The notes: generated from the sequence alone by a model not told the origin. DNA of 64,000 nt from JANMDU01 sp031418715 (GCA_031418715.1 JANOJL010000023.1:31708-95707); one strand, 5' to 3'; counted from the stretch's first letter, positions 34,764-42,931 are shown. Numbers and translations: made by a program.

Positions 34764-35561
34764 TTAAAGTACAGTTTGTAACAATGCCCCTTTGAACAGC
34801 ACTGGCCCCGTAGGCCCGCCGCTGCTGGGCACGCCGCCTTTGGGCTCCAAGCTGATCGCTAAAGTGGGTACATTTTTGATCTGCTCGGGCGCTGCGGTGA
34901 GCTTGAGCACTTTGTCGCCGCCCATCACGCCCAGCGACTGCGGCGCTTGGCCGGGCGGCAGCGCCCAAAGCTGGAGCGATTTGTCAGCGGCTTCTTGGTA
35001 GCCGCCGACGCGTTGCAAAACGAGGCGTTTTTTATCAGGATCAAAGGTCACGAGCACCGATGCATCGGATTTCTCGTCTGCCAGAACGGCCACATACTGA
35101 ATCTGCTGCTGCGCGACTTGCTCCTGGAGCCGTTTTTCAAGCTGAGCAATTTGCTGGCCACGGTCTTCTAAGCTTTGCGTGGATTGCAACGAGACGAGTG
35201 TGCCCACCACAGCAGCAATGCCTGCCAGTGCTGCGCCCGCACGCCACCAAGCGAGATGCTGGCGCAGGCGATCCAAGCTGCCCTGCAGTTGCTGTAATTT
35301 TGGCGAGGCTTGCAAAATCTGCTTTGGAATTGCTTGCAAGCTGTTTTCAATGCGCTTCCAGACATTTGGGCTGGGGTGGGCAGGCGAGGGCAGTTCCATG
35401 AGGGCGGATATCCTTTCTTGCCAAAGCAGGATGCGAGCGCGCACGGTGGCGCTTTGGCGGGCATGGGCTTCCAAGCGGCGGCGCGCACCGCCGCGCAACA
35501 CGCCCACGGCATAGCGGGCGGCGAGTTGGTCGAGCAATTCGGGGTGTTGGGCGATGTTCAT
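34764..35561 (-). CDS. Anti-sigma factor of the RskA type
   Basis: 265 residues from the ATG at 35561. The cytoplasmic N-terminal part (about 1-90, LLDQLAARYAVGVLRGGARRRLEAHAR) should bind the sigma factor. One membrane helix follows (about 107-127, AGAALAGIAAVVGTLVSL), then a short coiled coil and a periplasmic RskA domain (LQLWALPPGQAPQSLGVM, LAISLEPKGGVPSSGGPTGPVL). Located 10 bases after the first ECF sigma gene. RskA proteins release their sigma by regulated proteolysis on redox-type signals; that part is known of the family, not shown here. Confidence 0.85.
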   Translation of the reverse strand: MNIAQHPELLDQLAARYAVGVLRGGARRRLEAHARQSATVRARILLWQERISALMELPSPAHPSPNVWKRIENSLQAIPKQILQASPKLQQLQGSLDRLRQHLAWWRAGAALAGIAAVVGTLVSLQSTQSLEDRGQQIAQLEKRLQEQVAQQQIQYVAVLADEKSDASVLVTFDPDKKRLVLQRVGGYQEAADKSLQLWALPPGQAPQSLGVMGGDKVLKLTAAPEQIKNVPTLAISLEPKGGVPSSGGPTGPVLFKGALLQTVL

Positions 35562-35571
35562 CAATAGGCAT

Positions 35572-36147
35572 TCAGGCAAAGCGGTTCATACACGTGCGCA
35601 GCTGATCTAGGCCTCGGCGCATCCAAGTCTTAACTGTGCCTAGCGGCAGCTTCAGCTGCTGGGCAAGCTCGCTGTGACTCAAATCGCGAAAGTAAGCCAT
35701 GGTGACGACTTGGCGCTGCTTGACTTCAATTTTGCGCAAACATTCATGCAGTGCCCAGGCTTGCTCACTGGCTTCCTGCGTGTCCATCGGCGTTTCTTGA
35801 TCTGAGGCGAGGGTGTCGGCCAGCATGTCGTCCATAGGCTGGCCTGCCAATGCGCGCTCAGCCTTGCGGCGACGCAGAAAATCCAAGCCCCGGCTGCGCA
35901 CGATCACGCCCATCCAGACCATCGGCGGGCTCAAGGGAGCGCGATAATCGCCTGCGATGCGCCAGATCGTGACAAACGCTTCTTGCAACACATCTTCTGC
36001 ATGCTCCACATTGCCCACCACACGCATTGCAATCGCATAGAGCTTGCTGCTGGTTGCGTCATAGAGCTGGCGCAGGGCGGCTTCATCTTGGCTGGCGATG
36101 CGCTCGAGCCAAACGATGAGTTGGTCGTCAGAAGTGGCTGGGGTCAT
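35572..36147 (-). CDS. ECF-type RNA polymerase sigma factor (SigK-like, RskA-partner)
   Basis: 191 residues. Region 2: DEAALRQLYDATSSKLYAIA, EHAEDVLQEAFVTIWR, and PMVWMGVIVRSRGLDFLRRR. Region 4: VKQRQVVTMAYFRDLSHSEL, LPLGTVKTWMRRGLDQLR. Third gene of the operon ferritin-like - cytochrome c - sigma - anti-sigma. The operon promoter ATCCAA-N14-CGTATT resembles, from memory, SigK-type promoters with CATCCA at -35; this fits an RskA-linked sigma and implies autoregulation. Confidence 0.88.
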   Translation of the reverse strand: MTPATSDDQLIVWLERIASQDEAALRQLYDATSSKLYAIAMRVVGNVEHAEDVLQEAFVTIWRIAGDYRAPLSPPMVWMGVIVRSRGLDFLRRRKAERALAGQPMDDMLADTLASDQETPMDTQEASEQAWALHECLRKIEVKQRQVVTMAYFRDLSHSELAQQLKLPLGTVKTWMRRGLDQLRTCMNRFA

Positions 36148-36167
36148 GATGCTGATGTTAGGTTGAA

Positions 36168-36611
36168 TTACTTGAGTGCGGAGAGCGTAGCCAGGTAGGC
36201 CACCACATCAGCACGCTCTTGCGGCAGCGAGAGACGATAGCCCATGCGCTGGCCGGGAATCACTTTTTCTGGATCGGTGAGCCAAGCTTGCAGCGTGACT
36301 TTGTTCCACACGACTTTGCTTTTACTCAAGGCTTCAGAATACTCAAAATCTTTGGCCTTGCCTGCGCGGCGCCCGACAACGCCCGCATGCGCCGGGCCCA
36401 CTCGGTGCTCATCGACGCTGTGGCAGGCGCTGCATTTGGCGGTATAAATACTCAAGCCGCGCTCTGCGCTGGGCTTGGCTGCAGGTGCAGTCTGCGCTTG
36501 CACGCTGAAGGCAAAAAAAGCGCTGAGCGCTGCAGCATAAAGCGGCAGGCTCGGCGCTAAGCCTGCTTTTGAAGGCAGGCAGTGCATCAACTTGGAGATG
36601 CGTGGTCGCAC
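36168..36611 (-). CDS. Exported class I cytochrome c
   Basis: 147 residues. Signal peptide about 1-40 (YAAALSAFFAFSVQAQ). Heme-binding CSACH (Cys60, Cys63, His64) and the likely axial Met123 in PGQRMGYRLSLP place it with small mitochondrial-like c cytochromes. Periplasmic electron carrier. Only one base separates it from the ferritin-like gene upstream, and the ECF sigma gene follows 20 bases later, so all are probably co-transcribed. Confidence 0.88.
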   Translation of the reverse strand: MRPRISKLMHCLPSKAGLAPSLPLYAAALSAFFAFSVQAQTAPAAKPSAERGLSIYTAKCSACHSVDEHRVGPAHAGVVGRRAGKAKDFEYSEALSKSKVVWNKVTLQAWLTDPEKVIPGQRMGYRLSLPQERADVVAYLATLSALK

Positions 36612-36612
36612 A

Positions 36613-37179
36613 TTAGGCTCCGAAGCTCAAAGCACCAGCAGGCAGCGGGCGGCCCAGCGCGTTGGTCAAAATGGTGAAATGCATGGTTTCGTCAGCCGCT
36701 AAGCGAGCCGCTATTTTGGCCAAATCTTTGCTAATGAAAGCTGGGATCACACCCAGATAAGCGTTGGTAGCACCCAGCTCCAAGCGAGCGGCCAAATCCA
36801 ACACGTCGCCTTGGTTTTTCAAGGTATCAGCCTTCAACGCTTTGGCGTAATCGGCCAAGCTTTTCTCGGCCACAGGGCGGCCACCCAGCTTTTGAATCGT
36901 GTCGATCAGGGCATCGCGGTGTGCTTTGTGATGCGATTGGAAGCTCACAGCGGTGTCTAGAACGCTCTTTTGCAGCAAGCCGCTTTGTGCGCCAAGCTGA
37001 TACGCATTGATGGCCTCATGCTCTAGGCCGAGCGCCACATTCAAGATGCCAGCGTCTTTGGCAGCATCGCCAGGCATGCCTTGTGCAAGCGCCACATTAC
37101 CGCCCAGCAGAGCCAGCCCAAGAGCGGAGAGTTGACCGGTTTGGCCAAAAAAATTGCGGCGCGAAGAAGATAAATTCAT
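36613..37179 (-). CDS. Tat-exported ferritin-like domain protein
   Basis: 188 residues. The N-terminus SSSRRNFFGQTGQLSALGLAL has a twin-arginine motif, followed by a ferritin_2-like four-helix domain with Glu/His positions typical of a di-iron site (EHEAINAYQ, HHKAHRD, LELGATNAY, DETMHF). Tat export implies folding with metal in the cytoplasm. First gene of the sigma operon, 48 bases from the predicted transcript start. May store iron or destroy peroxide in the periplasm; this is inference from the fold. Confidence 0.82.
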   Translation of the reverse strand: MNLSSSRRNFFGQTGQLSALGLALLGGNVALAQGMPGDAAKDAGILNVALGLEHEAINAYQLGAQSGLLQKSVLDTAVSFQSHHKAHRDALIDTIQKLGGRPVAEKSLADYAKALKADTLKNQGDVLDLAARLELGATNAYLGVIPAFISKDLAKIAARLAADETMHFTILTNALGRPLPAGALSFGA

Positions 37180-37233
37180 TGAAAACTCCAGAAAGGGTAT
37201 GAAAAAGAGAGATTGAGTTGTCCAGACCCTTTT

Positions 37234-37259
37234 AATACGGGTAGTGCAAAGGCTTGGAT
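37234..37259 (-). promoter_or_regulatory. ECF sigma promoter of the ferritin-cytochrome-sigma operon
   Basis: Minus strand -35 ATCCAA (37259-37254), 14 bases, -10 CGTATT (37239-37234). Identical boxes and identical spacing to the divergent promoter at 37319-37344. Confidence 0.75.
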
Positions 37260-37318
37260 TCAGTTAAGCTGAAAAAAATCAGCATTTTTAATTGGATTGC
37301 CATGTTGCTGAGCTGCGC

Positions 37319-37344
37319 ATCCAAAATCCAACTTGTTACGTATT
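37319..37344 (+). promoter_or_regulatory. ECF sigma promoter of the DUF3034-globin-cupredoxin operon
   Basis: Plus strand -35 ATCCAA, 14 bases, -10 CGTATT. The predicted transcript start is about 25 bases before the ATG at 37376, leaving room for the ribosome-binding sequence AAGGAAG. Confidence 0.75.
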
Positions 37345-37375
37345 CCAGGTATAAAGCTCTTAAAAAGGAAGACCG

Positions 37376-38326
37376 ATGCATCCACTGCTTCATTTCTCTC
37401 GCAGGCCGTTGGCCAAATTTGCTACTTTTTCGATAGCGTCCTGTGCAGTATTTATAACGCCAGTAGCCCATTCTGAGACAGGAAAACTGCTTCTCACAGG
37501 CGGTGTGAGCACGGTCGATGGCGCTGCTGGTGGCGGGCTGACGCCTTGGGCTGTGATCGGCAGCCAAGCCACGGAAGGCGAAATCGGCTTCACCGCCCAT
37601 GTCACGCGCGTCGTCACCACGGATTACGCCTTAAGCACCTATGGCGCAGCTCTGGGCTGGAATGATCGCGTAGAGCTGAGCCTGGCCAAACAAGACTTCA
37701 ACACGGGCGTGACCGGCACGCTGCTGGGTTTGTCCGGCCTGCGCCTGAAGCAAGATATTGTCGGCATCAAGATCAAGCTGGCAGGCGATGCCGTTCTGGA
37801 TAGCGACAGCCTGATGCCGCAAATCGCAGCCGGCGTGCAATTCAAATCACTCGGCTCTACCGGGCTGGATGCCACCCTCACCGCTTTGGGCGCAAAGCGC
37901 AGCGGCACAGATTTTTATGTCAGCGCCACCAAGTTGTTTCTGGCGCAAGGCATTTTGCTCAATGGCACTTTGCGCGCGACAAAAGCCAATCAAAACGGCT
38001 TGCTCGGCTTTGGCGCGACTTTAGGCGGTGCAAAGAATGGCTATGAAGTGCTGCCTGAAATCTCGCTGGCCTTCCTGTTGCGCAACAACTTGGCCATTGG
38101 CGCGGAATACCGAAAAATGTCCAATCGCTTGCAGGTGGCTGGCCTTGCCGCAGGCCTAGGCGATGGTCTCCAATCCAGCGATTGGAAAGATATTTTCGTA
38201 GCATGGGCACCAAGCAAAAACCTCTCCCTCACCTTTGCCTACGTGGATCTCGGCCTGATCGTGCCCGCCACCACCGGCCGCCGCAGTCAAACGGGTGCGT
38301 ATCTTTCCGCCCAAGTGGCTTTCTAA
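37376..38326 (+). CDS. DUF3034 family exported protein
   Basis: 316 residues. A signal peptide (about 1-35, cleavage after PVAHSE or nearby) precedes a beta-rich domain typical of DUF3034: GGVSTVDGAAGGGLTPWA, WNDRVELSLAKQDFNTG, LRLKQDIVGIK, and a final strand ending SQTGAYLSAQVAF with a terminal Phe. This suggests an outer membrane beta-barrel. A palindromic repeat encodes residues about 15-33 of the signal peptide. First gene of an ECF-controlled operon with the globin and cupredoxin genes. Confidence 0.8.
   Translation: MHPLLHFSRRPLAKFATFSIASCAVFITPVAHSETGKLLLTGGVSTVDGAAGGGLTPWAVIGSQATEGEIGFTAHVTRVVTTDYALSTYGAALGWNDRVELSLAKQDFNTGVTGTLLGLSGLRLKQDIVGIKIKLAGDAVLDSDSLMPQIAAGVQFKSLGSTGLDATLTALGAKRSGTDFYVSATKLFLAQGILLNGTLRATKANQNGLLGFGATLGGAKNGYEVLPEISLAFLLRNNLAIGAEYRKMSNRLQVAGLAAGLGDGLQSSDWKDIFVAWAPSKNLSLTFAYVDLGLIVPATTGRRSQTGAYLSAQVAF
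37419..37473 (+). repeat. Palindrome-headed repeat element, copy 11 (signal peptide of DUF3034 protein)
   Basis: Forward orientation: TTTGCTACTTTTTCGATAGC, GTCCTGTGCAGTATTTATAA, CGCCAGTAGCCCA. Encodes FATFSIASCAVFITPVAH. Confidence 0.8.
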
Positions 38327-38335
38327 GGATTCGTC

Positions 38336-38758
38336 ATGAAAAAAATTCTCTTTGCTCTGATCGCCGCCCTTTCTTTCATCGCCATGCCCGCCAAGGCCGA
38401 CGACAGCTTGTATAAGGCCTTTGGTGAGCAAGCCGGTATGTCGGCCTTAATGGACGAATTTCTCAACGATTTGCTGGCCGACAAACGCATGCAGCCCTTC
38501 TTTGAAAAAACCAATCCCATGCAATTCAAAGCCGGCCTAGGCAATCAAATGTGCCAACTCGCCGGTGGGCCTTGCCAATACAAAGGGCCAGATATGAAAC
38601 TGGTACACAAAGAGATGGACATCAACAAAGCTAATTTCAACGCGCTGGTGGAAGTGCTGCAAAAAAGTATGAATACGCGAGGCATTGCCTTCAGCGCCCA
38701 AAACCGCATGCTGGCCTTGCTCGCGCCGATGCATCGGGATATCATCAATGTGAAATAA
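38336..38758 (+). CDS. Exported group 1 truncated hemoglobin
   Basis: 140 residues: signal peptide about 1-21 (ILFALIAALSFIAMPAKA), then a truncated globin fold starting SLYKAFGEQAGMSALMDEF. The proximal histidine is probably His91 in KLVHKEMDI, and a CQLAGGPCQYKG loop holds two cysteines. Export of a truncated globin is uncommon; it may bind O2, NO or sulfide in the periplasm. Ten bases after DUF3034 and 15 bases before the cupredoxin gene. Confidence 0.85.
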   Translation: MKKILFALIAALSFIAMPAKADDSLYKAFGEQAGMSALMDEFLNDLLADKRMQPFFEKTNPMQFKAGLGNQMCQLAGGPCQYKGPDMKLVHKEMDINKANFNALVEVLQKSMNTRGIAFSAQNRMLALLAPMHRDIINVK

Positions 38759-38770
38759 GAAAGATCAATA

Positions 38771-38830
38771 CTATGAAATCAATAGCATCGCGTGCATATT
38801 CTATAACGGCTAATTGCCTATTTGGCTTAA
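38771..38830 (+). repeat. Palindrome-headed repeat element, copy 12 (start and signal peptide of cupredoxin gene)
   Basis: Forward orientation: CTATGAAATCAATAGC, GCATATTCTATAACGGCTAA, TATTTGGCTTA. The ATG start codon lies inside the palindromic head. Confidence 0.85.
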
Positions 38831-39489
38831 TAACTGCTGCGTTTGTAGCCGCTGCAGTGCAAGCAGGCACAGTGCAGGTCAGCGTGGTGGATCGTGATGG
38901 CAAACCCGCGCAAGACGCGGTGGTGGTGCTCGTGCATGCGACCGCCAAAAATGCGCCCAGCAATTTGCCCACAACAGTCACCGTAGCGAATGAAAAGATG
39001 CAGTTCATTCCGGCGGTGACCGTCGTGCGGGTTGGCGCGAAAGTCCGTTTCGTCAACAACGACCCATGGGATCATCATGTTCGCGGCGCGCCAACCACCT
39101 CGATATTTGCCAATACGCCCGAGGCTTATGCTGCAGGCAGAAACACGGGCGGCTTTGAGCTTCGCTTGCAAGGTAAAGACGAAGGCAAACCCGCCAAATT
39201 CCAAGACGTGACGATGGAAAAAACCGGCCCGCAAACCGCTGTGGCGCTCGGTTGTTTCTTGCATGGCTCTATGCGCGGCAGCGTTTATGTGAGCGATTCG
39301 CCTTGGGCCGCCAAGACGAATGCAGAAGGCATCGCCAGCTTCGACAACGTGCCCGATGGCGCGGTGCAAGTGCGCGTCTGGCATACCGATCAGTTGGTGG
39401 ATTTGCCTTTGCAAGCCGTAACGGTGACTTCTGCGCCTTTGCAAGTGAAATCGCAATTGCAAATCGTGCCGCGTCGTCGGCGGAGTTGA
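38773..39489 (+). CDS. Exported cupredoxin-like protein (methylamine utilisation MauL-like)
   Basis: 238 residues. A signal peptide (about 1-30, ending AAFVAAAVQAG) is followed by a cupredoxin domain: VTVVRVGAKVRFVNNDPWDH and HHVRGAPTTSIF, then CFLHGSMRGSVYVSDSPWA, whose Cys and His fit a type 1 copper site. A C-terminal Ig-like segment follows (GIASFDNVPDGAVQVRVWHT). No methylamine dehydrogenase genes are nearby, so the methylamine label reflects similarity only. Its start codon and signal peptide are encoded by repeat copy 12. Confidence 0.8.
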   Translation: MKSIASRAYSITANCLFGLITAAFVAAAVQAGTVQVSVVDRDGKPAQDAVVVLVHATAKNAPSNLPTTVTVANEKMQFIPAVTVVRVGAKVRFVNNDPWDHHVRGAPTTSIFANTPEAYAAGRNTGGFELRLQGKDEGKPAKFQDVTMEKTGPQTAVALGCFLHGSMRGSVYVSDSPWAAKTNAEGIASFDNVPDGAVQVRVWHTDQLVDLPLQAVTVTSAPLQVKSQLQIVPRRRRS

Positions 39490-39529
39490 GATTTGCTTCG
39501 CGTCGAGTCAAACAGTCCGTTAGAAAAAC

Positions 39530-40387
39530 TCACTGACGAGCAGAGCGAACATTCAAAGGCAGAGCCTGCGGATAGCTGGTGCGAAACGGGTTGATATCCA
39601 CACCGCCACGCCGCGTGTAGCGGGCGAAGACGGCTAGCTTTGCGGGCTGGCAGCGCTGCCAAATATCAGTGTAAATTCGCTCGACGCATTGCTCATGAAA
39701 TTCGTTGTGATTACGAAAGCTGACGATGTATTGCAGCAAGCCGCCTTGATCGATTTGCGGGCCACTGTAATTGATTTGCACACTACCCCAATCGGGCTGA
39801 CCAGTGACAAGGCAATTGCTTTTGAGAAGATGGCTCACGAGCGTTTCCGTGACGGGCTGCTCGTGTGTGGCAGCATGCAAGAGTTGGGGCGCAGGGGTGT
39901 AATGCGTGCATTCCACATCGAGGCGATCGAGCAACACGCCATCGAGCTCTTGCACATGCTCGTTGGAAAACGCATCCACACTGATCATGCGCACACCCAC
40001 TCTTCGCTCGCCGCGTGGCGCTTGGAAAACTGCAGCACCAACGTCTAGCGCAATCGCTTCGCGTACTTCGTCTGCACCGTGGTGGCTACCCGCAAAGCGC
40101 GTGTTGTTGAAGCTGTTGAAATACAGTTTCACGCTTTTGCTCTCCACGATGCAAGGCGATTCGCAGGGGATGGTGATTTGCGCGATGGCGATTTGGGGCT
40201 TGCCTTTGCTGTTGAGCCAAGATAGCTCAAACGCCGTCCATAAATCTGCACCCATGAAGGGCAGCGTGGCTGTGATGCCGATTTCGCTGCGCTTTTCGGC
40301 GCGGGCGATGGGAAAGAGCAGAGTAGCGTCGTATTGGTCGATATAGGCGCTGGCTTTGCCGAGCTGAGATAGTTCAGGCGTGTTCAT
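39530..40387 (-). CDS. queF: NADPH-dependent 7-cyano-7-deazaguanine reductase
   Basis: 285 residues, the long two-domain form. Catalytic Cys192 lies in KSNCLVTGQPDWGS; the substrate loop is ESKSVKLYFNSFN, and the active-site HNEFHEQCVERIY follows. It reduces preQ0 to preQ1 in queuosine biosynthesis. The start overlaps the end of the upstream hydrolase gene by 14 bases, suggesting joint transcription. Confidence 0.96.
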   Translation of the reverse strand: MNTPELSQLGKASAYIDQYDATLLFPIARAEKRSEIGITATLPFMGADLWTAFELSWLNSKGKPQIAIAQITIPCESPCIVESKSVKLYFNSFNNTRFAGSHHGADEVREAIALDVGAAVFQAPRGERRVGVRMISVDAFSNEHVQELDGVLLDRLDVECTHYTPAPQLLHAATHEQPVTETLVSHLLKSNCLVTGQPDWGSVQINYSGPQIDQGGLLQYIVSFRNHNEFHEQCVERIYTDIWQRCQPAKLAVFARYTRRGGVDINPFRTSYPQALPLNVRSARQ

Positions 40388-41261
40388 GTTTTAAGTGCTT
40401 TAAGAAATCTGGCAACCACTGCGCAACAGCTCCTGGCGCGAGATCATGGCCCATGCCTTCGATGCCCACGAAGCGTGAGCCTGCAATGCGCTGAGCGGTG
40501 TCGCGTCCATGCTCTTGCGGCACAAGCACATCTTGCAGGCCATGCAAGACGAGCGTGGGCACAGCAATGCGCTTGATCAATTCATGGCGCTGAGTATCGG
40601 CTGCAATGGCTACCATCTGGCGCAGTGTGCCATCCGGGTGATGGCTGCGCTCGATGCCTAGGCGAATGCGCTCTCGCAGCAATTGTGGCTCTACCGGGAA
40701 AGCGGGGCTGCCGATCACGCCAAAGAGCTTCACATAATGGGCGGTGATATCTTCTACTCGGAGGCTCTTCGGGCGATTGATCAAAACGCGAATCACTGCT
40801 GGCTTGGCCTCGGGTAAGCCCGGCGCTCCGCTGCTGCTCATGATGCTGGTGAGCGATAGAGCGCGCTCTGGCGCGATACAGGCCAGATGCTGAGCGATCA
40901 TGCCGCCCATGCTCGCGCCCACGATATGCGCCTTGCTGATATTCAAAGCATCGAGCACGCCAAGCGCATCTCGCGCCATGTCTTGCAGCGTGTAGGCGGA
41001 TTGAATTTTCCAGCCCAGCTTGAGTTTGATGCTCGCCCAGATGATGTTGGGTTTGCCAGCATGATCAAAATGCTGCGAGAGGCCGATATCGCGGTTGTCA
41101 AACGTGATGACGCGATAGCCCGCCTGCACCAAAGGCTCGATCACGGTAGGCGGCCAAGCAATCAGCTGCATGCCCAAACCCATGATCAGCAGCACCGCAG
41201 GATGCTCCGGCGAGCCATGCTCTTGCACCTCAACAGAAATACCGTTTGCTTTAATTTTCAT
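40374..41261 (-). CDS. Alpha/beta-fold hydrolase
   Basis: 295 residues. Typical of esterases and lactonases: ILLIMGLGMQLIAWPP-type oxyanion segment, VITFDNRDIGLSQHFD, the nucleophile elbow GASMGGMIAQ, and a C-terminal acid and histidine (HGLQDVLVPQEHG, GMGHDLAPG). The substrate cannot be assigned. The ATG at 41261 lies within a palindromic repeat element, which provides the first five codons. Possibly in one unit with queF downstream. Confidence 0.82.
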   Translation of the reverse strand: MKIKANGISVEVQEHGSPEHPAVLLIMGLGMQLIAWPPTVIEPLVQAGYRVITFDNRDIGLSQHFDHAGKPNIIWASIKLKLGWKIQSAYTLQDMARDALGVLDALNISKAHIVGASMGGMIAQHLACIAPERALSLTSIMSSSGAPGLPEAKPAVIRVLINRPKSLRVEDITAHYVKLFGVIGSPAFPVEPQLLRERIRLGIERSHHPDGTLRQMVAIAADTQRHELIKRIAVPTLVLHGLQDVLVPQEHGRDTAQRIAGSRFVGIEGMGHDLAPGAVAQWLPDFLKHLKHEHA

Positions 41262-41305
41262 AGCACTCCGTGCAGGTTATACAACGGCTAGAAGCCGATT
41301 CTTTA
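41247..41305 (+). repeat. Palindrome-headed repeat element, copy 13 (start of hydrolase gene)
   Basis: Forward orientation: TGCTTTAATTTTCATAGC, ACTCCGTGCAGGTTATACAA, CGGCTAGAAGCCGATT. The hydrolase ATG (minus strand GTGCTATGAAAATTAAAGC) is in the head. Confidence 0.85.
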
Positions 41306-41312
41306 TAAATAT

Positions 41313-42161
41313 TCAAGTGAATTTGCCTTCTCGCAACCACTTTGTCGCAATCCATTTCTCGCCTTCGATCACGGGCGAGCCGCCATGCAAGCTTTTGGTG
41401 GAAGGGTGAGGCCTGTTGTAGCTGAAGAAGACGGCGTTTCCGCGCTTGGGTGCAACTTCTAGTTTCACGTCGGGAAAGGTCGTACCGCCGCCTCTCTCTG
41501 GCTCATGCAGATACATGAGGATGGTGGCCACACGCTGGCCGCCGCGTTTCAAAATGGTGGACGTGCCAGGCTCGGCTGGATCAAAATAATCGTAGTGCGG
41601 TTTGTATTCAGCGCCCGGACGGTAATGCAAAATTTGCAAACCTTCACCGTTTTCCACCGGCCAGCGCGTCAGCTGCGCGAGGCGGCGCTCGATACGGGCG
41701 ATCAGCTCGTTCTCAGCGCGGGCGTAAAACATGCCATTGCTCGTGCGGTCAGCGTTGAGTTCTTCGCCGCCGGTTTGCGTGGCCACAGTGAGTGAGCGTG
41801 CCATGCGCGGCTTGGCGCCTTCAATCAGGCCATCGCATTCTTCATCTGAGAGAAAATTGCCGATCACCACAATGCTCGGGTCGCTCATGCACGAGAGCAC
41901 GGTCACGCGGCGATCTTCTAGTTGCAAATACAGCGGTGAGTCTTCAATTGCGAGTTGCGGTACGGCCACTGGGGCAGGTAGCACAGCAGCAACTCGCCCG
42001 GCTTGCAGATGATCATGCAGCGTGGTCTCCAGCGCAGCGATGGCGACATCTTCCTCCCAGCCCGAAGCCAGCATGGATTTGAGCACCACATCTGCTGCAA
42101 AGCCCGCCTGCTCCTGCAAGATGATCCATTCGCGCAATTGAGGTGTGATGGCCTGGCTCAT
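41313..42161 (-). CDS. Prolyl 4-hydroxylase-like 2-oxoglutarate/Fe(II) oxygenase
   Basis: 282 residues. The C-terminal P4Hc fold has the iron ligands in HYDYFDPAEPG (His-x-Asp) and the distal HGGSPVIEGEKWIATKW (His and the 2-oxoglutarate-binding Lys). LQILHYRPGAEYKPHYDYFD is very typical of bacterial members. The N-terminal 100 residues include a UBA-like helical segment. The protein target is unknown. The start overlaps the yaaA stop by four bases. Confidence 0.87.
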   Translation of the reverse strand: MSQAITPQLREWIILQEQAGFAADVVLKSMLASGWEEDVAIAALETTLHDHLQAGRVAAVLPAPVAVPQLAIEDSPLYLQLEDRRVTVLSCMSDPSIVVIGNFLSDEECDGLIEGAKPRMARSLTVATQTGGEELNADRTSNGMFYARAENELIARIERRLAQLTRWPVENGEGLQILHYRPGAEYKPHYDYFDPAEPGTSTILKRGGQRVATILMYLHEPERGGGTTFPDVKLEVAPKRGNAVFFSYNRPHPSTKSLHGGSPVIEGEKWIATKWLREGKFT

Positions 42162-42931
42162 ACTTTCCTCCGAAACACCAGCCGATCCAGTGTGCTTTCG
42201 CTCACGTTGTATGCATAGCCATCACTGTTGAAGGCTTCGAGCTTCTTCACATCGTTGATGCGCTTTTGAATCGCGAATCGCGCCATCATGCCGCGCGCGC
42301 GCTTGGCCATAAAGCTGATGACTTTATATTGTCCATTTTTGTGTTCTTCAAACACGCATTCCACGACCCGCGCTTTCAAAACCTTGCGATCCACGACTTT
42401 GAAATACTCATGGCTCGCGAGGTTCACGATCACGGGTTGTTTCTCTTGAGCGAGATGAGTGTCCAAATAGTTCGCAATTTGCGAGCCCCAAAATTTATAA
42501 AGATTGCTACCAGCGGGATTGGTCAGCCTTGTACCCATCTCTAGGCGGTATGGCTGCATCCAATCCAGCGGGCGCAGAGCGCCATACAAGCCGCTAAGCA
42601 TCACGAGATGGCTTTGCGCCCATCCGAGATCAGCGGCATTGAGCGATTTGGCATCCATGCCGTCATACACATCTCCGTTGAATGCGAGGATCGCTTGCTT
42701 GGAGTTTTTGGCAGTAAATTTTGGCCGCCAAGCTTGATAGCGAGCCACATTCAGGCCTGACAACGCATCGCTCAAGTCCATCAGCTCAGAGATTTGCTGT
42801 GGGCTGAAAGGGCGCAGCAGGTCGATCAACTGGGCGGATTGCTTCGTGAACTGCGGCATGGTGTGCGGCAGTTCAGCGGGTGCTGGCGTGTCGTAATCCA
42901 GCGATTTGGCGGGTGAAATCAGAAAAAGCAT
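42158..42931 (-). CDS. yaaA: Peroxide stress protein YaaA
   Basis: 257 residues from the ATG at 42931, which gives the family start MLFLISPAKSLDY. Other hallmarks: DLSDALSGLNVARYQAW, AFNGDVYDGMDA, LSGLYGALRPLD, MGTRL, and NLASHEYFKVVDRKVL. YaaA limits free iron damage during peroxide stress and binds DNA in Escherichia coli. Coupled by overlap to the prolyl hydroxylase gene. Confidence 0.93.
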   Translation of the reverse strand: MLFLISPAKSLDYDTPAPAELPHTMPQFTKQSAQLIDLLRPFSPQQISELMDLSDALSGLNVARYQAWRPKFTAKNSKQAILAFNGDVYDGMDAKSLNAADLGWAQSHLVMLSGLYGALRPLDWMQPYRLEMGTRLTNPAGSNLYKFWGSQIANYLDTHLAQEKQPVIVNLASHEYFKVVDRKVLKARVVECVFEEHKNGQYKVISFMAKRARGMMARFAIQKRINDVKKLEAFNSDGYAYNVSESTLDRLVFRRKV

